In this document: one piece after another, positions 6,436 through 15,011 of the stretch
Layout of the letters: each line of letters opens with the position of its first letter
Position numbering within the stretch: position 1 is the stretch's first letter
Assembly (NCBI RefSeq): GCF_004358755.1
Contig: NZ_SMZY01000002.1
Span: 620,001 to 684,000 of the forward strand
Length of the DNA: 64,000 nucleotides
Direction: 5' to 3'
Source: Peribacillus frigoritolerans
GTDB lineage: Bacteria > Bacillota > Bacilli > Bacillales > Bacillaceae
The notes under the pieces: generated by a model
Databases searched by the model: none
What the model saw: only the letters and a program-made list of their open reading frames with translations
Told to the model about the DNA's origin: nothing
Program-made: the position numbers and the translations under genes

Positions 6436-8862
6436 CTATTTTAAAACCTTACTATCCTTCCTCTCAAAATACTCATGCAAACGATACTCACAAATCTCCT
6501 TTGTCCATCTAAACAATTGCAACTCATCATTTTCATTCACCGAAAGATTAAAAGAGAATTCACCTTCATTAAAGATAACCAATCCATTCGAACTCCCGCT
6601 CCATTTAGTCATCGGCATATCTCTTATAAGTTTGGCTACTTTATTCAAATCTCCGTTCCACATTTCCATGGCTGCTTTTCCTGAAAAATCGATGTTTCTT
6701 CTATATTCTTTTTCAGTCAGATAGTTAAAGAAAAATGGCGCCGCCTCTTCCGGTGTAATTGGCTTCATCCATTTTTCAGGACCTTTGTTAAGCATATAGA
6801 GAAGCACGATCATTTTGTAGCTCTTCGTCATTCCTGTCTTCTCAACTTCAGTAAACCAATCCTTATATGTTTCAAAAACCCTTTTCTCATTTTCATGGAG
6901 CTCATCTGCCCAATTTAAGAAAGCTGGGTAAGATTTAAATTCACTTCTATAGGCCGAAGCTGGCTCTGCTCCCTTTAAATGAAGTTCTAAATACGAAGGC
7001 CTTTTCCCTAGTTCTTCTTTTACCATATTGTAATTAGCCAGCAGCATCTCTTTTCTCGGCTGCTTCTTCCTCATCATTTCATTCAGCAAATCAATGACTT
7101 TCATCTCTAAATCGAGCACACAATTTGCAGGCAGCGTTGGCAAAACACCTGATTTACTCTTATCTAATGCCGCAGGAACCCTTAACAAACTAAGCTTAAG
7201 GTCTGCATTTCGATAGTTTCCGATTAAATCGATAATGACACATTTTTCTTTATCAGGATGAAGCCTTAATCCGCGTCCTATTTGCTGAGTAAACACGGTC
7301 AATGATTCTGTCGGTCTTACAAATAAAAGAGTGTCTACAGATGGGATATCTACCCCTTCATTGAAGAGATTCACTGTGAAAATCGCATCCAGTTGCCCTC
7401 GATCAAGCTGTTCTATAAAGAAATTCCGATTGTGTCCTTTGTATTGTGAATGCAGGCTTACTGTTCTGTATCCTCTATCTGAAAAAGCCTGTGATAAAAA
7501 GTCAGCTTGTCGAATAGAAGAACAAAAGACGATTGTCCGAGACTGTTTATGATTCTCCCAGGCCTCTATTATTTTATCAGCCATCCCATGTCTGAGCTGT
7601 GCGGCCAAAAGTTCTTCTTCATCATATCTTGTACCCAGCCAAGAAATCCTGGAGTAATCTGTATCATCGTATACACCTACATACTTGAATGCAGACAGCC
7701 AATTCTTTTCAATCGCTTCAAGAAAATCAATTTTATACGCAACATTTCCTTTACAGAGATCGTACACATCACGATTATCATTGCGATCTGGAGTTGCTGT
7801 TATTCCCAGTAGAAACGCTGGTTTGTAATAATTGATTACTTTTTGATAGGAAGCTGCAGCTGCATGATGAAATTCATCGACAATAATTAAATCAAACTCA
7901 TGCGCATCAAAAACTTCCAAGTGCTTTTTTCTGCTTAAGGTCTGGATAGAAGCAAAAACAATAGATGCTTTTGAATCTTTTATTTTGCCATTATAGATTC
8001 CAAGCGAACGATTTTGGATGATCTTTTCAAAAGATGACTTTGCCTGATAAAGAATTTCTTCTAAATGAGCAATAAATAAAATCCTTGGAAACTCCTCTGC
8101 AAAAAATCCCGCTAAGTATGTTTTCCCCAATCCGGTCGCCATTACGATCATTGCGGAATCGTATCCTGATTCATAGACAGTGTTTAGTTCTTCTAATGCT
8201 TCAATTTGTGCAAATCTTGGTTGTATGGATCCGTAAATGACTGGAGGATCTTTTACAAGATCTGCTTTTTCGTCTGAAACAGGAAGCATTAAATCCTGTT
8301 CTTCTAACGCCGTCCCCTTTTTCACGAGTTGAGGAATTTTAGCATGGAAGATTTCATATTCTGACTTATACAATTCTGCCGTCACTTTATTTATAGGAAT
8401 CGTCTGTTCATGATGAAACACTTCAAGAAACGTCTGAGCAGCAGTTATAAATAAGTCCCCATCAGACTCTTCATCTACTTCTATGTTCCATTCATAGCCC
8501 TTCGTTAAAGCGGACCTTGAAAGATTAGAAGAACCAATAATCGATGTCCCATTTCTCTCATCTTCAAATAAATAGGCTTTTGGATGAAAACTGACCCCAT
8601 TGCTTTTCCACATCCGAACTTCAATTGATGGATGGATTGCAGCAAGCTTCTCGATCGCTTCAGGCTGAGTAATGTACAAATAATCTCCTGTACAGATTTT
8701 GATGTCGGCGTTCCGCTCAGCTGCTTTCAGCAATGACTTCTCTAGTAAATCTACGCCAGATTTCATGACAAAGGAAGTTAAGATATAAATGGTTTCAGCT
8801 GTTTCCATTTTTTCAATCAGCCGTTCAACAAGTTGATTGGTTATTAGCTGAACCTTACTCAA
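6436..8862 (-). CDS. PLD-nuclease / SF2 DEAD-like helicase fusion A
   Basis: An 808-residue protein. Residues 1-170 form a phospholipase D-type nuclease domain with HPK at 93-95 and GSSNLSRSAL at 110-119; the usual HKD aspartate is a glutamate here (HPKAYLFE). Residues about 215-560 are a superfamily 2 helicase: Walker A ATGLGKT (242-248), DEFH box (329-332), motif III TATP (355-358), motif VI QQIGRGLR (526-533). The last 250 residues are a helical extension without a family I can name. It probably acts on DNA or RNA in the cytoplasm. It is cotranscribed with, and overlaps by four bases, the MazG-like gene upstream. A second PLD-helicase lies 0.9 kb away, which suggests a joint system, possibly anti-phage. 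That role is inference. Confidence 0.88.
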   Translation of the reverse strand: MSKVQLITNQLVERLIEKMETAETIYILTSFVMKSGVDLLEKSLLKAAERNADIKICTGDYLYITQPEAIEKLAAIHPSIEVRMWKSNGVSFHPKAYLFEDERNGTSIIGSSNLSRSALTKGYEWNIEVDEESDGDLFITAAQTFLEVFHHEQTIPINKVTAELYKSEYEIFHAKIPQLVKKGTALEEQDLMLPVSDEKADLVKDPPVIYGSIQPRFAQIEALEELNTVYESGYDSAMIVMATGLGKTYLAGFFAEEFPRILFIAHLEEILYQAKSSFEKIIQNRSLGIYNGKIKDSKASIVFASIQTLSRKKHLEVFDAHEFDLIIVDEFHHAAAASYQKVINYYKPAFLLGITATPDRNDNRDVYDLCKGNVAYKIDFLEAIEKNWLSAFKYVGVYDDTDYSRISWLGTRYDEEELLAAQLRHGMADKIIEAWENHKQSRTIVFCSSIRQADFLSQAFSDRGYRTVSLHSQYKGHNRNFFIEQLDRGQLDAIFTVNLFNEGVDIPSVDTLLFVRPTESLTVFTQQIGRGLRLHPDKEKCVIIDLIGNYRNADLKLSLLRVPAALDKSKSGVLPTLPANCVLDLEMKVIDLLNEMMRKKQPRKEMLLANYNMVKEELGKRPSYLELHLKGAEPASAYRSEFKSYPAFLNWADELHENEKRVFETYKDWFTEVEKTGMTKSYKMIVLLYMLNKGPEKWMKPITPEEAAPFFFNYLTEKEYRRNIDFSGKAAMEMWNGDLNKVAKLIRDMPMTKWSGSSNGLVIFNEGEFSFNLSVNENDELQLFRWTKEICEYRLHEYFERKDSKVLK

Positions 8863-9182
8863 TCTTCAACATCCACCAAGAAGATTCGTTCCTGGAATCC
8901 CCCGCGTTTCTCAGCTTTCCTCTTGCGAATTTCTTCTACTTCATGAATGGAAGAACCATGAACAGCTGCGAATGCATGGATAATCTCAAGAAGATCTGCA
9001 AGTTCCTCCAATGCTTCTTCATTAGTTTCAACTGACATATACTCTTCAAGTTCTTCATAGCTTTTCTTTTTTAGTTCTTTTATGTATTCTTCTTGCGTTA
9101 ATATTGTTGTGTTAAATGATTTTCCTGTACGTTCGATTACTTCCGGGATACGATCTCGGACTAGTTTGTTGTAGGCTGGCAT
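8859..9182 (-). CDS. MazG-like nucleoside triphosphate pyrophosphohydrolase
   Basis: A 107-residue all-alpha NTP pyrophosphatase of the phosphoribosyl-ATP pyrophosphohydrolase/MazG superfamily. It starts YNKLVRDRIPEVIE, the classical opening of this short branch, and has the metal-binding acidic helix pattern EEALEELADLLEIIHAF (ExxxE plus ExxD). These enzymes split (d)NTPs to the monophosphate and pyrophosphate. The ATG at 9182 opens the operon, and its stop overlaps the helicase A start (ATGA), so the two are translationally coupled. Its place beside a Nudix hydrolase and two helicases suggests a role in nucleotide clean-up linked to nucleic-acid damage or phage attack. Confidence 0.87.
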   Translation of the reverse strand: MPAYNKLVRDRIPEVIERTGKSFNTTILTQEEYIKELKKKSYEELEEYMSVETNEEALEELADLLEIIHAFAAVHGSSIHEVEEIRKRKAEKRGGFQERIFLVDVED

Positions 9183-9315
9183 GAGATAACTCCTTCAAGA
9201 CAATTTTTTCTAATTAATCCCTATTTTACAGGAATAGAGATTAATAGAAAAATCTTTTTCAGCAGGTTCTCTATGATAAAATATAATTGAAATTATTTAA
9301 GAGGAGGATTCCACC

Positions 9316-9726
9316 TTGAAAAAATCACTAAAAGTCGTCGCAGCAATCATTGAAAACGATCAAAACGAAATCCTCTGCGCGTTAAGATCTCCAGAGATGG
9401 CCATTCCGAACATGTGGGAGTTTCCTGGAGGGAAGGTCGAGAAGGATGAAGATATCTATTCTGCTTTGATTCGAGAGATTGATGAGGAATTAGGATGTAT
9501 GATTGAGACTGATTATTTATTTCACGAACATACTCATGAATATGAAACCTTTATCATTACTCTTTTATGCATTAAAGCTCGTATCACTGAAGGATCGCCT
9601 GAGCCGAGTGAGCATTCTAAATTGATTTGGTTGAAGCGTGAAAATCTTGCTTCACTGAATTGGGCACCAGCTGATGTCCCGGCAGTTGAAGCTTTAATAA
9701 ACGAAAAAATAGTCTTCTCGCATTGA
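9316..9726 (+). CDS. Nudix hydrolase, MutT-like 8-oxo-dGTP pyrophosphatase
   Basis: A 136-residue Nudix protein. Residues around 36-58 carry a perfect Nudix box (Gx5Ex7REUxEExGU) reading GKVEKDE, then REIDEELG. The overall layout VVAAIIENDQNEILCALRS...MWEFPGGK matches MutT/(d)NTP pyrophosphatases that destroy oxidised nucleotides such as 8-oxo-dGTP. The start is TTG at 9316 with a strong GAGGAGG site. The gene is divergent from the MazG-like gene and convergent with helicase B; its stop codon lies inside a terminator hairpin shared with helicase B. It may be plain housekeeping sanitation or part of the helicase cassette. Confidence 0.9.
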   Translation: MKKSLKVVAAIIENDQNEILCALRSPEMAIPNMWEFPGGKVEKDEDIYSALIREIDEELGCMIETDYLFHEHTHEYETFIITLLCIKARITEGSPEPSEHSKLIWLKRENLASLNWAPADVPAVEALINEKIVFSH

Positions 9727-9735
9727 GAAGACTAT
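9709..9735. terminator. Bidirectional terminator containing both stop codons
   Basis: The arms ATAGTCTTCTC and GAGAAGACTAT give an 11-bp perfect stem with a five-base loop, with A-runs on the left and CTTTT on the right. The Nudix TGA (9724-9726) and the helicase B TAG (9732-9734) both lie in the hairpin. Confidence 0.85.
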
Positions 9736-12542
9736 ACTTTTACGACGAATTCTGTATAAAGAGTTGCGGGTAGTTCATGTTCTAATTGTATTTGAACGGT
9801 TATTGGTTTTTCTCCCTCGTATTCAAATACATCTCCCTTCCCTATATAAATATAGGGTTCTACTTTTCCATCGATTTCTTTATATTTTCTCAAGAACAAA
9901 TGAAGGTTAATCCCCCTCGATGCATTGAAGATGATATTCTTTCCACGTTCAGAGCTTTGGCTCGTACTGTTTGGTGTCTGCCATTGGAATGTGTTTTCGT
10001 TGATTAATTTGTCCTGATAATTGATGCTTTCCTTGATATTCTCTTCTTTGTGCAAATCGATAAAAAGAAAATAATCGTTCCCGTTTGTCAGTAGTCCTGA
10101 GCCCCTAAATGAGCTATGGATTTTTCGATAGTTGGATAGGAGGGCTGCATCAATCATTTGGTATTGTTCATAGAGCTTAAAGTGCGGTACGCCGTAATCC
10201 AAGTTTTTGAAGTCCTTTTCGTAGCGGAAAATGCCATAATTCACGATATCCTCTATAAATCTTCTAAACTCAGGATTATTCAATACAGTTGAAAAACCTG
10301 CTGTTTTACGAAGAATTCCACTTACCAAGTCGACCAGTTTCAATTTACTTTTCTTTTGAACGCTGTCAAAGTAGTCATGATTTAAGCATTCAAATGCGTG
10401 ATTAATACTATCTTCATGAACTTCAGTCACATACTTCAATAACTCTACCTTCGTAGCATCCACAGAAATCATTTCATTTTCCATTAAATATTTTATAATC
10501 ACAAATTCGTAAATTCTTTTTAATGGAAGCATATCCGATAGTTCTTTTAGTGCACGTTCAAATGCTTCGTTGCTCAGCATGCCCTTAATGTAATCATCTT
10601 TCTCAACCTTGCTTAGGAACTTTAAATAGGTTTTTTCCTTTTGAATAAATTTAATAGGGTCCGGTGCTCCATCAAACATCAAATAATCCAGTAATAAATA
10701 AGGAATATGACCTTGGTTCATTTTCTTAAACTCGAAATACTCTTCCTTCAGATATTTCATAGAATTAAAGTTCTCGTTATCGATCTGTTCTAAAATTCGT
10801 TCTTGGGAAATCCGATCCATTTGAATATGAGTACATCCAGGAATATTCGCAAAATCCGTTGCAATGGCAACCTTTAAGCTTTCTTTGTCATAGTACCGGC
10901 TTCCGTTTAAGGCAAGAGCAATTAAAAAGGCTTTGTTGTGGTTGCCAATAAAATCGAGCACGGTTAGGAAGCTCTTGCTTTCATGTTTACGAAGTCCCCT
11001 CCCCAGCTGCTGGATAAAAACAATTGGAGAGTTTGTCGGCCTTAGCATTAACACGGAATTAACAGATGGGATATCAACACCCTCGTTAAAAATATCCACG
11101 GTGAAAATAACCTCTAACTCATCTTCGTTGTTTTCTAATCGACTCATGAAATAGGAGCGTTGTTCCACGGAATTCTCTCCCGATAAAGCTACACTGCTAT
11201 ACCCTCTTTTATTAAATTCGTCCGCCATGTAATGCGCGTGATCTACACTTGCACAGAAGCCCAAACACTTTCTCTTTTTCCCATCGTGACCATAGAAATT
11301 CATCTTTTCAATAATAAAGTCTACTCGTTCATTTACTTTTAAACGCTTCGTCACCTCAGCAATATTGTCAATATCAACATCACTTAAGTCGATTCCATCT
11401 ATATCTGTTATGCCAAAGTAATGAAAGGGGATGATGAGTTCATCATCTAATGCCTCATGTAATCGCACTTCGATTGCTACGTTATTATCAAATAATGCAA
11501 AAACATTATGATTGTCACTCCGTTCAGGTGTAGCCGTCATTCCTAATGTAAAGGCTGGTTCGAAATAATTAAGGACTACTTCATAGCTTGGGCTTGTTGC
11601 GTGATGGGCTTCATCAAAAATAATGTAGTCGAATTCATCTTTTCTAAATTCGTGATAGCATCTAGACAATGTCTGTATGGTTGTAAACACATAATCTGCA
11701 TGCTTATTTTTATGATTACCCGTTAACAAACCAAATGTTTTTGCTTCATTTACGATCAGTTTTTCAAACGTTTCCTTCGCTTTTTTCAAAATTTCTTCTC
11801 TATGTACAATAAAAAGGAGCCTGCGTGGTTTGAAATTTTTCACATCGAAAGCCGACATATAGGTTTTCCCTGTACCTGTTGCCGCAATTACTAATGCTTT
11901 ACTTTCTCCAAAGGAACGTAACCGTTCGAGGTTTTCCATTGCTCGTTTCTGCATTCTATTTGGTATGATGTAGTCGGTATTTTCATAAATAAGATACTGT
12001 TTCGTTGTAAGTGCAGTCAGCTTACTAAGAAACTCTTCATATCTTTTAAGAAAATCTTCATCTGCCTCTGAACTTCTATCCCAAAGCTGATTGTATTCAC
12101 TTAACACCTCTTTAATAAAATGCGTATCCTCTTTGGTCATGATTTTTACATTCCACTCAATGTTACTTTTCAGCGCGCTTTGCGTTAAGTTGGAAGATCC
12201 AATGAATACCTTGTAGTGATCCAAATATTCAAAGATGTAAGCCTTCGTATGAAATCCGATTTCCTTGTCTGTCACAAAAACCTTTAAATCGATATGTTCA
12301 AAGTCCTTTATTTTCCGAAGGGCCTTTGCTTCTGTAAAATTGAGATAGGTAGAGGTAATGATCTTCCCTTTAATGCCGCGCTTTTCTGCTTCTTTAAAAG
12401 AATCTAGTAAAAGCTGTAGACCGCTAAAATTAATAAATGCCACACTGAAATAAAATCGTTCACACTCTAAAATGGAACGTGATAGTTCATTTAATAAATT
12501 TCCTTTATCGGAATTTACGATCAGTTTTTCTTCTACGATCAT
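9732..12542 (-). CDS. PLD-nuclease / SF2 helicase fusion B with DUF3427-like tail
   Basis: A 936-residue relative of the 6436-8862 protein. The N-terminal PLD domain has HTK at 98-100 and GSSNLTQSAL at 115-124, again with glutamate at the HKD aspartate position. The helicase core has Walker A ATGTGKT (221-227), DEAH (310-313), TATPERSD and QQLGRGLR. The final 150 residues (LYEQYQMIDAALLSNYRK...) look like DUF3427, the usual C-terminal partner of such helicases. It is therefore the fuller architecture, whereas protein A lacks this tail. It stands as a single leftward unit, convergent with Nudix. The family occurs in defence islands, which supports but does not prove an immune role. Confidence 0.9.
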   Translation of the reverse strand: MIVEEKLIVNSDKGNLLNELSRSILECERFYFSVAFINFSGLQLLLDSFKEAEKRGIKGKIITSTYLNFTEAKALRKIKDFEHIDLKVFVTDKEIGFHTKAYIFEYLDHYKVFIGSSNLTQSALKSNIEWNVKIMTKEDTHFIKEVLSEYNQLWDRSSEADEDFLKRYEEFLSKLTALTTKQYLIYENTDYIIPNRMQKRAMENLERLRSFGESKALVIAATGTGKTYMSAFDVKNFKPRRLLFIVHREEILKKAKETFEKLIVNEAKTFGLLTGNHKNKHADYVFTTIQTLSRCYHEFRKDEFDYIIFDEAHHATSPSYEVVLNYFEPAFTLGMTATPERSDNHNVFALFDNNVAIEVRLHEALDDELIIPFHYFGITDIDGIDLSDVDIDNIAEVTKRLKVNERVDFIIEKMNFYGHDGKKRKCLGFCASVDHAHYMADEFNKRGYSSVALSGENSVEQRSYFMSRLENNEDELEVIFTVDIFNEGVDIPSVNSVLMLRPTNSPIVFIQQLGRGLRKHESKSFLTVLDFIGNHNKAFLIALALNGSRYYDKESLKVAIATDFANIPGCTHIQMDRISQERILEQIDNENFNSMKYLKEEYFEFKKMNQGHIPYLLLDYLMFDGAPDPIKFIQKEKTYLKFLSKVEKDDYIKGMLSNEAFERALKELSDMLPLKRIYEFVIIKYLMENEMISVDATKVELLKYVTEVHEDSINHAFECLNHDYFDSVQKKSKLKLVDLVSGILRKTAGFSTVLNNPEFRRFIEDIVNYGIFRYEKDFKNLDYGVPHFKLYEQYQMIDAALLSNYRKIHSSFRGSGLLTNGNDYFLFIDLHKEENIKESINYQDKLINENTFQWQTPNSTSQSSERGKNIIFNASRGINLHLFLRKYKEIDGKVEPYIYIGKGDVFEYEGEKPITVQIQLEHELPATLYTEFVVKV

Positions 12543-12640
12543 ATTAAGTCTCCTGACGAACTGATATAGTAGGTTGTAAGTAAAATTCTACTATATTAGG
12601 AAGAAAATAAATATAGATGCAATAAGGAAAAGGTGAAGAG

Positions 12641-13576
12641 ATGGAAAATATTAAACAAAGCATTGTAGAAGCCATACAAGATTACAACACCATCATCATC
12701 CACCGCCACATTCACCCCGACCTCGACGCCATCGGATCTCAGGCAGGCTTGCAGAGAACGCTTAAACATTCTTTCCCTGACAAAATAGTCTACGCAGCTG
12801 GCATTGATGAGAAAAGTCTTCTCTTCATCAATAAGATGAACGACATCCCAGGTGAAGCATACAAAGAAGCTCTAGTCATTGTCTGTGATACGGCCGAAAC
12901 TTCTCGCATTTGTGACCAGCGATATTCAAAAGGAGCTACGCTAATAAAAATCGACCACCACCATGATCATGAACCATACGGTGATCTTTCATGGGTGGAT
13001 CCTTCCTACAGCTCGGCTAGTGAGATGCTGGTTGATTTGTTTTTGGAGTATCCAGAGGTTTTTCGGATGAATAAAGAGGCAGCCGGGGCTTTGTATGCCG
13101 GAATTATTGGGGATACTGGACGTATGCTGAACGGGACTGTTTCGCCGCGTACTTTGAGGGCTGTTAAGGCATTGCGGAAGTTTCCTTTTCAGCCTGAACG
13201 GATTCATAATGAGCTGAATAAGAAAAGCAGCGGTGTTGCTCGGTTACGCGAGGCGATTTTAAGGACTTTTAAGGTGACGGAGCAAGGGGTTGCCTATATT
13301 TATTTAACGGAAGAGAAACTGACTGCTTACGGGGTGGATCATGCGGAAGCGGCAAATCTTGTGAATGTCCTGTCTTCGATGGCACGGGTTAGCATCTGGG
13401 TCTTCTTTATTGAATATCCGAATGAGATTCGCGTTAGAATTCGTTCAAGGAATATTCCAATAGATGACATCGCCCGAAGGTTTGGCGGCGGAGGGCACTC
13501 TTTAGCAGCAGGAGCCTCGATTGGATCATGGGAAAAAGCAGATGAAGTGATTGAAGCATTGAATCGTAAAACTTAA
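12641..13576 (+). CDS. nrnA: NrnA-like DHH/DHHA1 phosphodiesterase (oligoribonuclease/pAp phosphatase)
   Basis: A 311-residue DHH-family enzyme close in length to B. subtilis NrnA (313). Motifs: HRHIHPDLDAIGSQAGL (DHH motif I), VIVCDTAETSRICDQRY, the namesake IDHHHDHEPYGDLSWVDP, and the DHHA1 glycine-rich substrate loop RFGGGGHSLAAGASI near the C-terminus. NrnA hydrolyses 2-5-nt RNAs, linear dinucleotides and pAp in the cytoplasm with Mn. It sits next to the PLD-helicases. In this genome it may be a second NrnA rather than the housekeeping one. The ATG is preceded by AAAAGGTGAAGAG. Start and function are well supported, gene identity less so. Confidence 0.88.
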   Translation: MENIKQSIVEAIQDYNTIIIHRHIHPDLDAIGSQAGLQRTLKHSFPDKIVYAAGIDEKSLLFINKMNDIPGEAYKEALVIVCDTAETSRICDQRYSKGATLIKIDHHHDHEPYGDLSWVDPSYSSASEMLVDLFLEYPEVFRMNKEAAGALYAGIIGDTGRMLNGTVSPRTLRAVKALRKFPFQPERIHNELNKKSSGVARLREAILRTFKVTEQGVAYIYLTEEKLTAYGVDHAEAANLVNVLSSMARVSIWVFFIEYPNEIRVRIRSRNIPIDDIARRFGGGGHSLAAGASIGSWEKADEVIEALNRKT

Positions 13577-13696
13577 ACCGAATATTGGAACTATTTTTGG
13601 TTTTTACATAAGGCTTGGGGTTTGTGGTAGTGTAGTACTAATATGCTTAAAATAAACACGCTGCAATTCAGCGTTCAATTATAATGGAGTGATCGT

Positions 13697-13876
13697 ATGG
13701 GTAAAGCTAAAGCAAAAACGAAGAGCAGTAAAGGCGGTACAGGCGGCGGAACAGGCAAAAAAGGCTGGAATCGCTGGCAGGCTGGTGCCAATAAAAAGAA
13801 GAGTTTTAAGCCTTATACAAGTAAGGGCACGAAACAGCAGGACAATTCAAATTCTAAAAATGAGAAATCTGAATAA
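13697..13876 (+). CDS. Small basic Gly/Lys-rich protein, 59 aa
   Basis: ATG at 13697 preceded by GGAGTGATCGT, stop at 13874-13876. The protein begins MGKAKAKTKSSKGG, carries GTGKKGWNRWQAGANKK and a FKPYTSKGTK segment. It is strongly basic and probably disordered, without signal or membrane segment. It resembles the short DUF3934-type proteins of Bacillus as I remember them, but this is not verified. A plausible role is RNA or membrane-surface binding; function is unknown. A strong terminator follows at 13914-13938, which supports a real transcription unit. Confidence 0.7.
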   Translation: MGKAKAKTKSSKGGTGGGTGKKGWNRWQAGANKKKSFKPYTSKGTKQQDNSNSKNEKSE

Positions 13877-13913
13877 TTTGGTTCTTCAATAGTGTTTCGG
13901 GATAACTTTCATA

Positions 13914-13938
13914 TGGACCTTTTTAGGTCTTTTTTTTA
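13914..13938 (+). terminator. Terminator of the small basic protein gene
   Basis: GACCT, a TTTT loop and AGGTC, followed directly by eight T residues. Confidence 0.7.
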
Positions 13939-13976
13939 TTTCGCTTACTGCTGCTTTTTTCAAGTTGGTAAAGGAT

Positions 13977-14011
13977 TTATTAAATCAATAGAGAATATAT
14001 TGATTTAATAA
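13977..14011. promoter_or_regulatory. 35-bp AT-rich perfect inverted repeat
   Basis: TTATTAAATCAATA (13977-13990), a 7-base spacer, then its exact reverse complement TATTGATTTAATAA (13998-14011). There is no T-run behind it, so it is more like an operator than a terminator. It lies 21 bases before the small gene at 14033. Confidence 0.5.
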
Positions 14012-14032
14012 TGAAAACCAAGGATGATATGT

Positions 14033-14182
14033 GTGGAATTCGATAATAAGAGAAAAAAAGTACAGCAGATATATCAAGAAACACTACAGAAAAATGAGAA
14101 AAAACACACGGTAGAAGTCATCGTAGTCGTGACATTTTTTGTATTAATTTTCAGTTTAAATCTTATCTTTAAAGGTTTTTGA
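14033..14182 (+). CDS. Small single-pass membrane protein, 49 aa
   Basis: GTG start at 14033 with AAGGATGATAT upstream. The product has a charged N-terminal half (MEFDNKRKKVQQIYQETLQK) and a C-terminal hydrophobic helix (VEVIVVVTFFVLIFSLNLIF) ending KGF. It looks like an N-in tail-anchored peptide. I know no family for it. The coding potential is moderate. Confidence 0.5.
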   Translation: MEFDNKRKKVQQIYQETLQKNEKKHTVEVIVVVTFFVLIFSLNLIFKGF

Positions 14183-14203
14183 GTAAGTCGTGCTTTCATT
14201 TAT

Positions 14204-14415
14204 TTAAATTGAACAAATAGCTTGTTCAGCGCCAAACCGTGTGATATTTTTTTGAACTACTTCAGCTGCAAATCTAGCCCCCCCTTATTTCGGGAGGAAC
14301 TGATAGGAAATCTCTGTAAAACGAAGTCATATGCTCGTCTAAAGAAACCAAGTTTCACGGCGATTATTCATTCCACCTAATGCTGCTTCGATTAATTTCA
14401 CCTCAACAATACCGC
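14204..14415 (-). pseudogene. Possible decayed coding remnant
   Basis: Two short minus-strand frames read like protein but lack starts: GIVEVKLIEAALGGMNNRR (near 14340-14415) and ARFAAEVVQKNITRFGAEQA (14204-14279, ending in a stop). They are separated by stops and a run of seven C or G residues. I could not identify a parent family. The rest of this 240-base gap has no feature I recognise. Confidence 0.25.
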
Positions 14416-14423
14416 TTATTTAT

Positions 14424-14654
14424 TCAAATCACATATTCCCCTACTGTAATGATAAGCACTAATAAAAAAAGTCCAAGAGAGTCTAAAACGATATCTTTTT
14501 TTGTTAGTTTTCTAAAAATGAAGCCAGTTAAAAAAATTAGAATAGCCATTATATAAAACCAAGGTGTCCATTGTGAAATAGAATAAAACCCTGTACATAT
14601 ACCTATGACTATTACGAAATAGACCAATTCTTTATTGGATGCTTTACGAAACAT
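14424..14654 (-). CDS. Small membrane protein, 76 aa
   Basis: The ATG at 14654 has GGGGAGAAGGAT upstream. The protein has three hydrophobic stretches: about residues 10-26 (YFVIVIGICTGFYSI), 32-47 (WFYIMAILIFLTGFIF) and 56-74 (DSLGLFLLVLIITVGEYVI), with a positive KLTKK loop between the second and third. Family unknown. It is the last of several short hydrophobic genes read leftward here, which look like loosely conserved membrane proteins of Bacillaceae. Confidence 0.6.
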   Translation of the reverse strand: MFRKASNKELVYFVIVIGICTGFYSISQWTPWFYIMAILIFLTGFIFRKLTKKDIVLDSLGLFLLVLIITVGEYVI

Positions 14655-14745
14655 ATCCTTCTCCCCTGCTTAATCTCTTTTTGGTATCCCCGCTTTAGTA
14701 ATTCGCTTCTAAACAGGTGAAACCCTTTTCTATATCAATGCTTCG

Positions 14746-14976
14746 TTATTCCATTAGATACATCCACTTAATCATTATTTTTTTCTTAATAACAGATATA
14801 TAGATCCAATATATGAATAACGAAAAAAACAGGAGAGCAAGTATAAACGCGTCTAAAACTGCACCATATTTTAACAAATCAGCCTGCTCCTCCAAATAAA
14901 TGATTTTACAAAACCAGCTTTCATCTTCAGAAAAAGTGTCTCCTTTTTCATTGCGCAAAAAGCATCTGACCCCCAC
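14746..14976 (-). CDS. Possible small membrane protein, start uncertain
   Basis: An open frame with one long hydrophobic helix (DAFILALLFFSLFIYWIYIS) and a basic tail (VIKKKIMIKWMYLME). The only in-frame starts are a GTG at 14976 or a TTG within 30 bases, neither with a clear ribosome binding site, and the N-terminal part (VRCFLRNEKGDTF) has weak coding character. It could be a 5'-truncated remnant of a membrane protein. Listed with low confidence because the hydrophobic helix itself is convincing. Confidence 0.35.
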   Translation of the reverse strand: MGVRCFLRNEKGDTFSEDESWFCKIIYLEEQADLLKYGAVLDAFILALLFFSLFIYWIYISVIKKKIMIKWMYLME

Positions 14977-15011
14977 TGTGTTTAAATCTTTAATGGACTG
15001 AGTTCAGAAAA

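Noticed and set aside
13689-13892. 67-codon frame overlapping the small basic protein gene
   Set aside because: The frame starting at 13697 has the better placed ribosome binding site and a natural composition; the other reads as a shifted copy of it.
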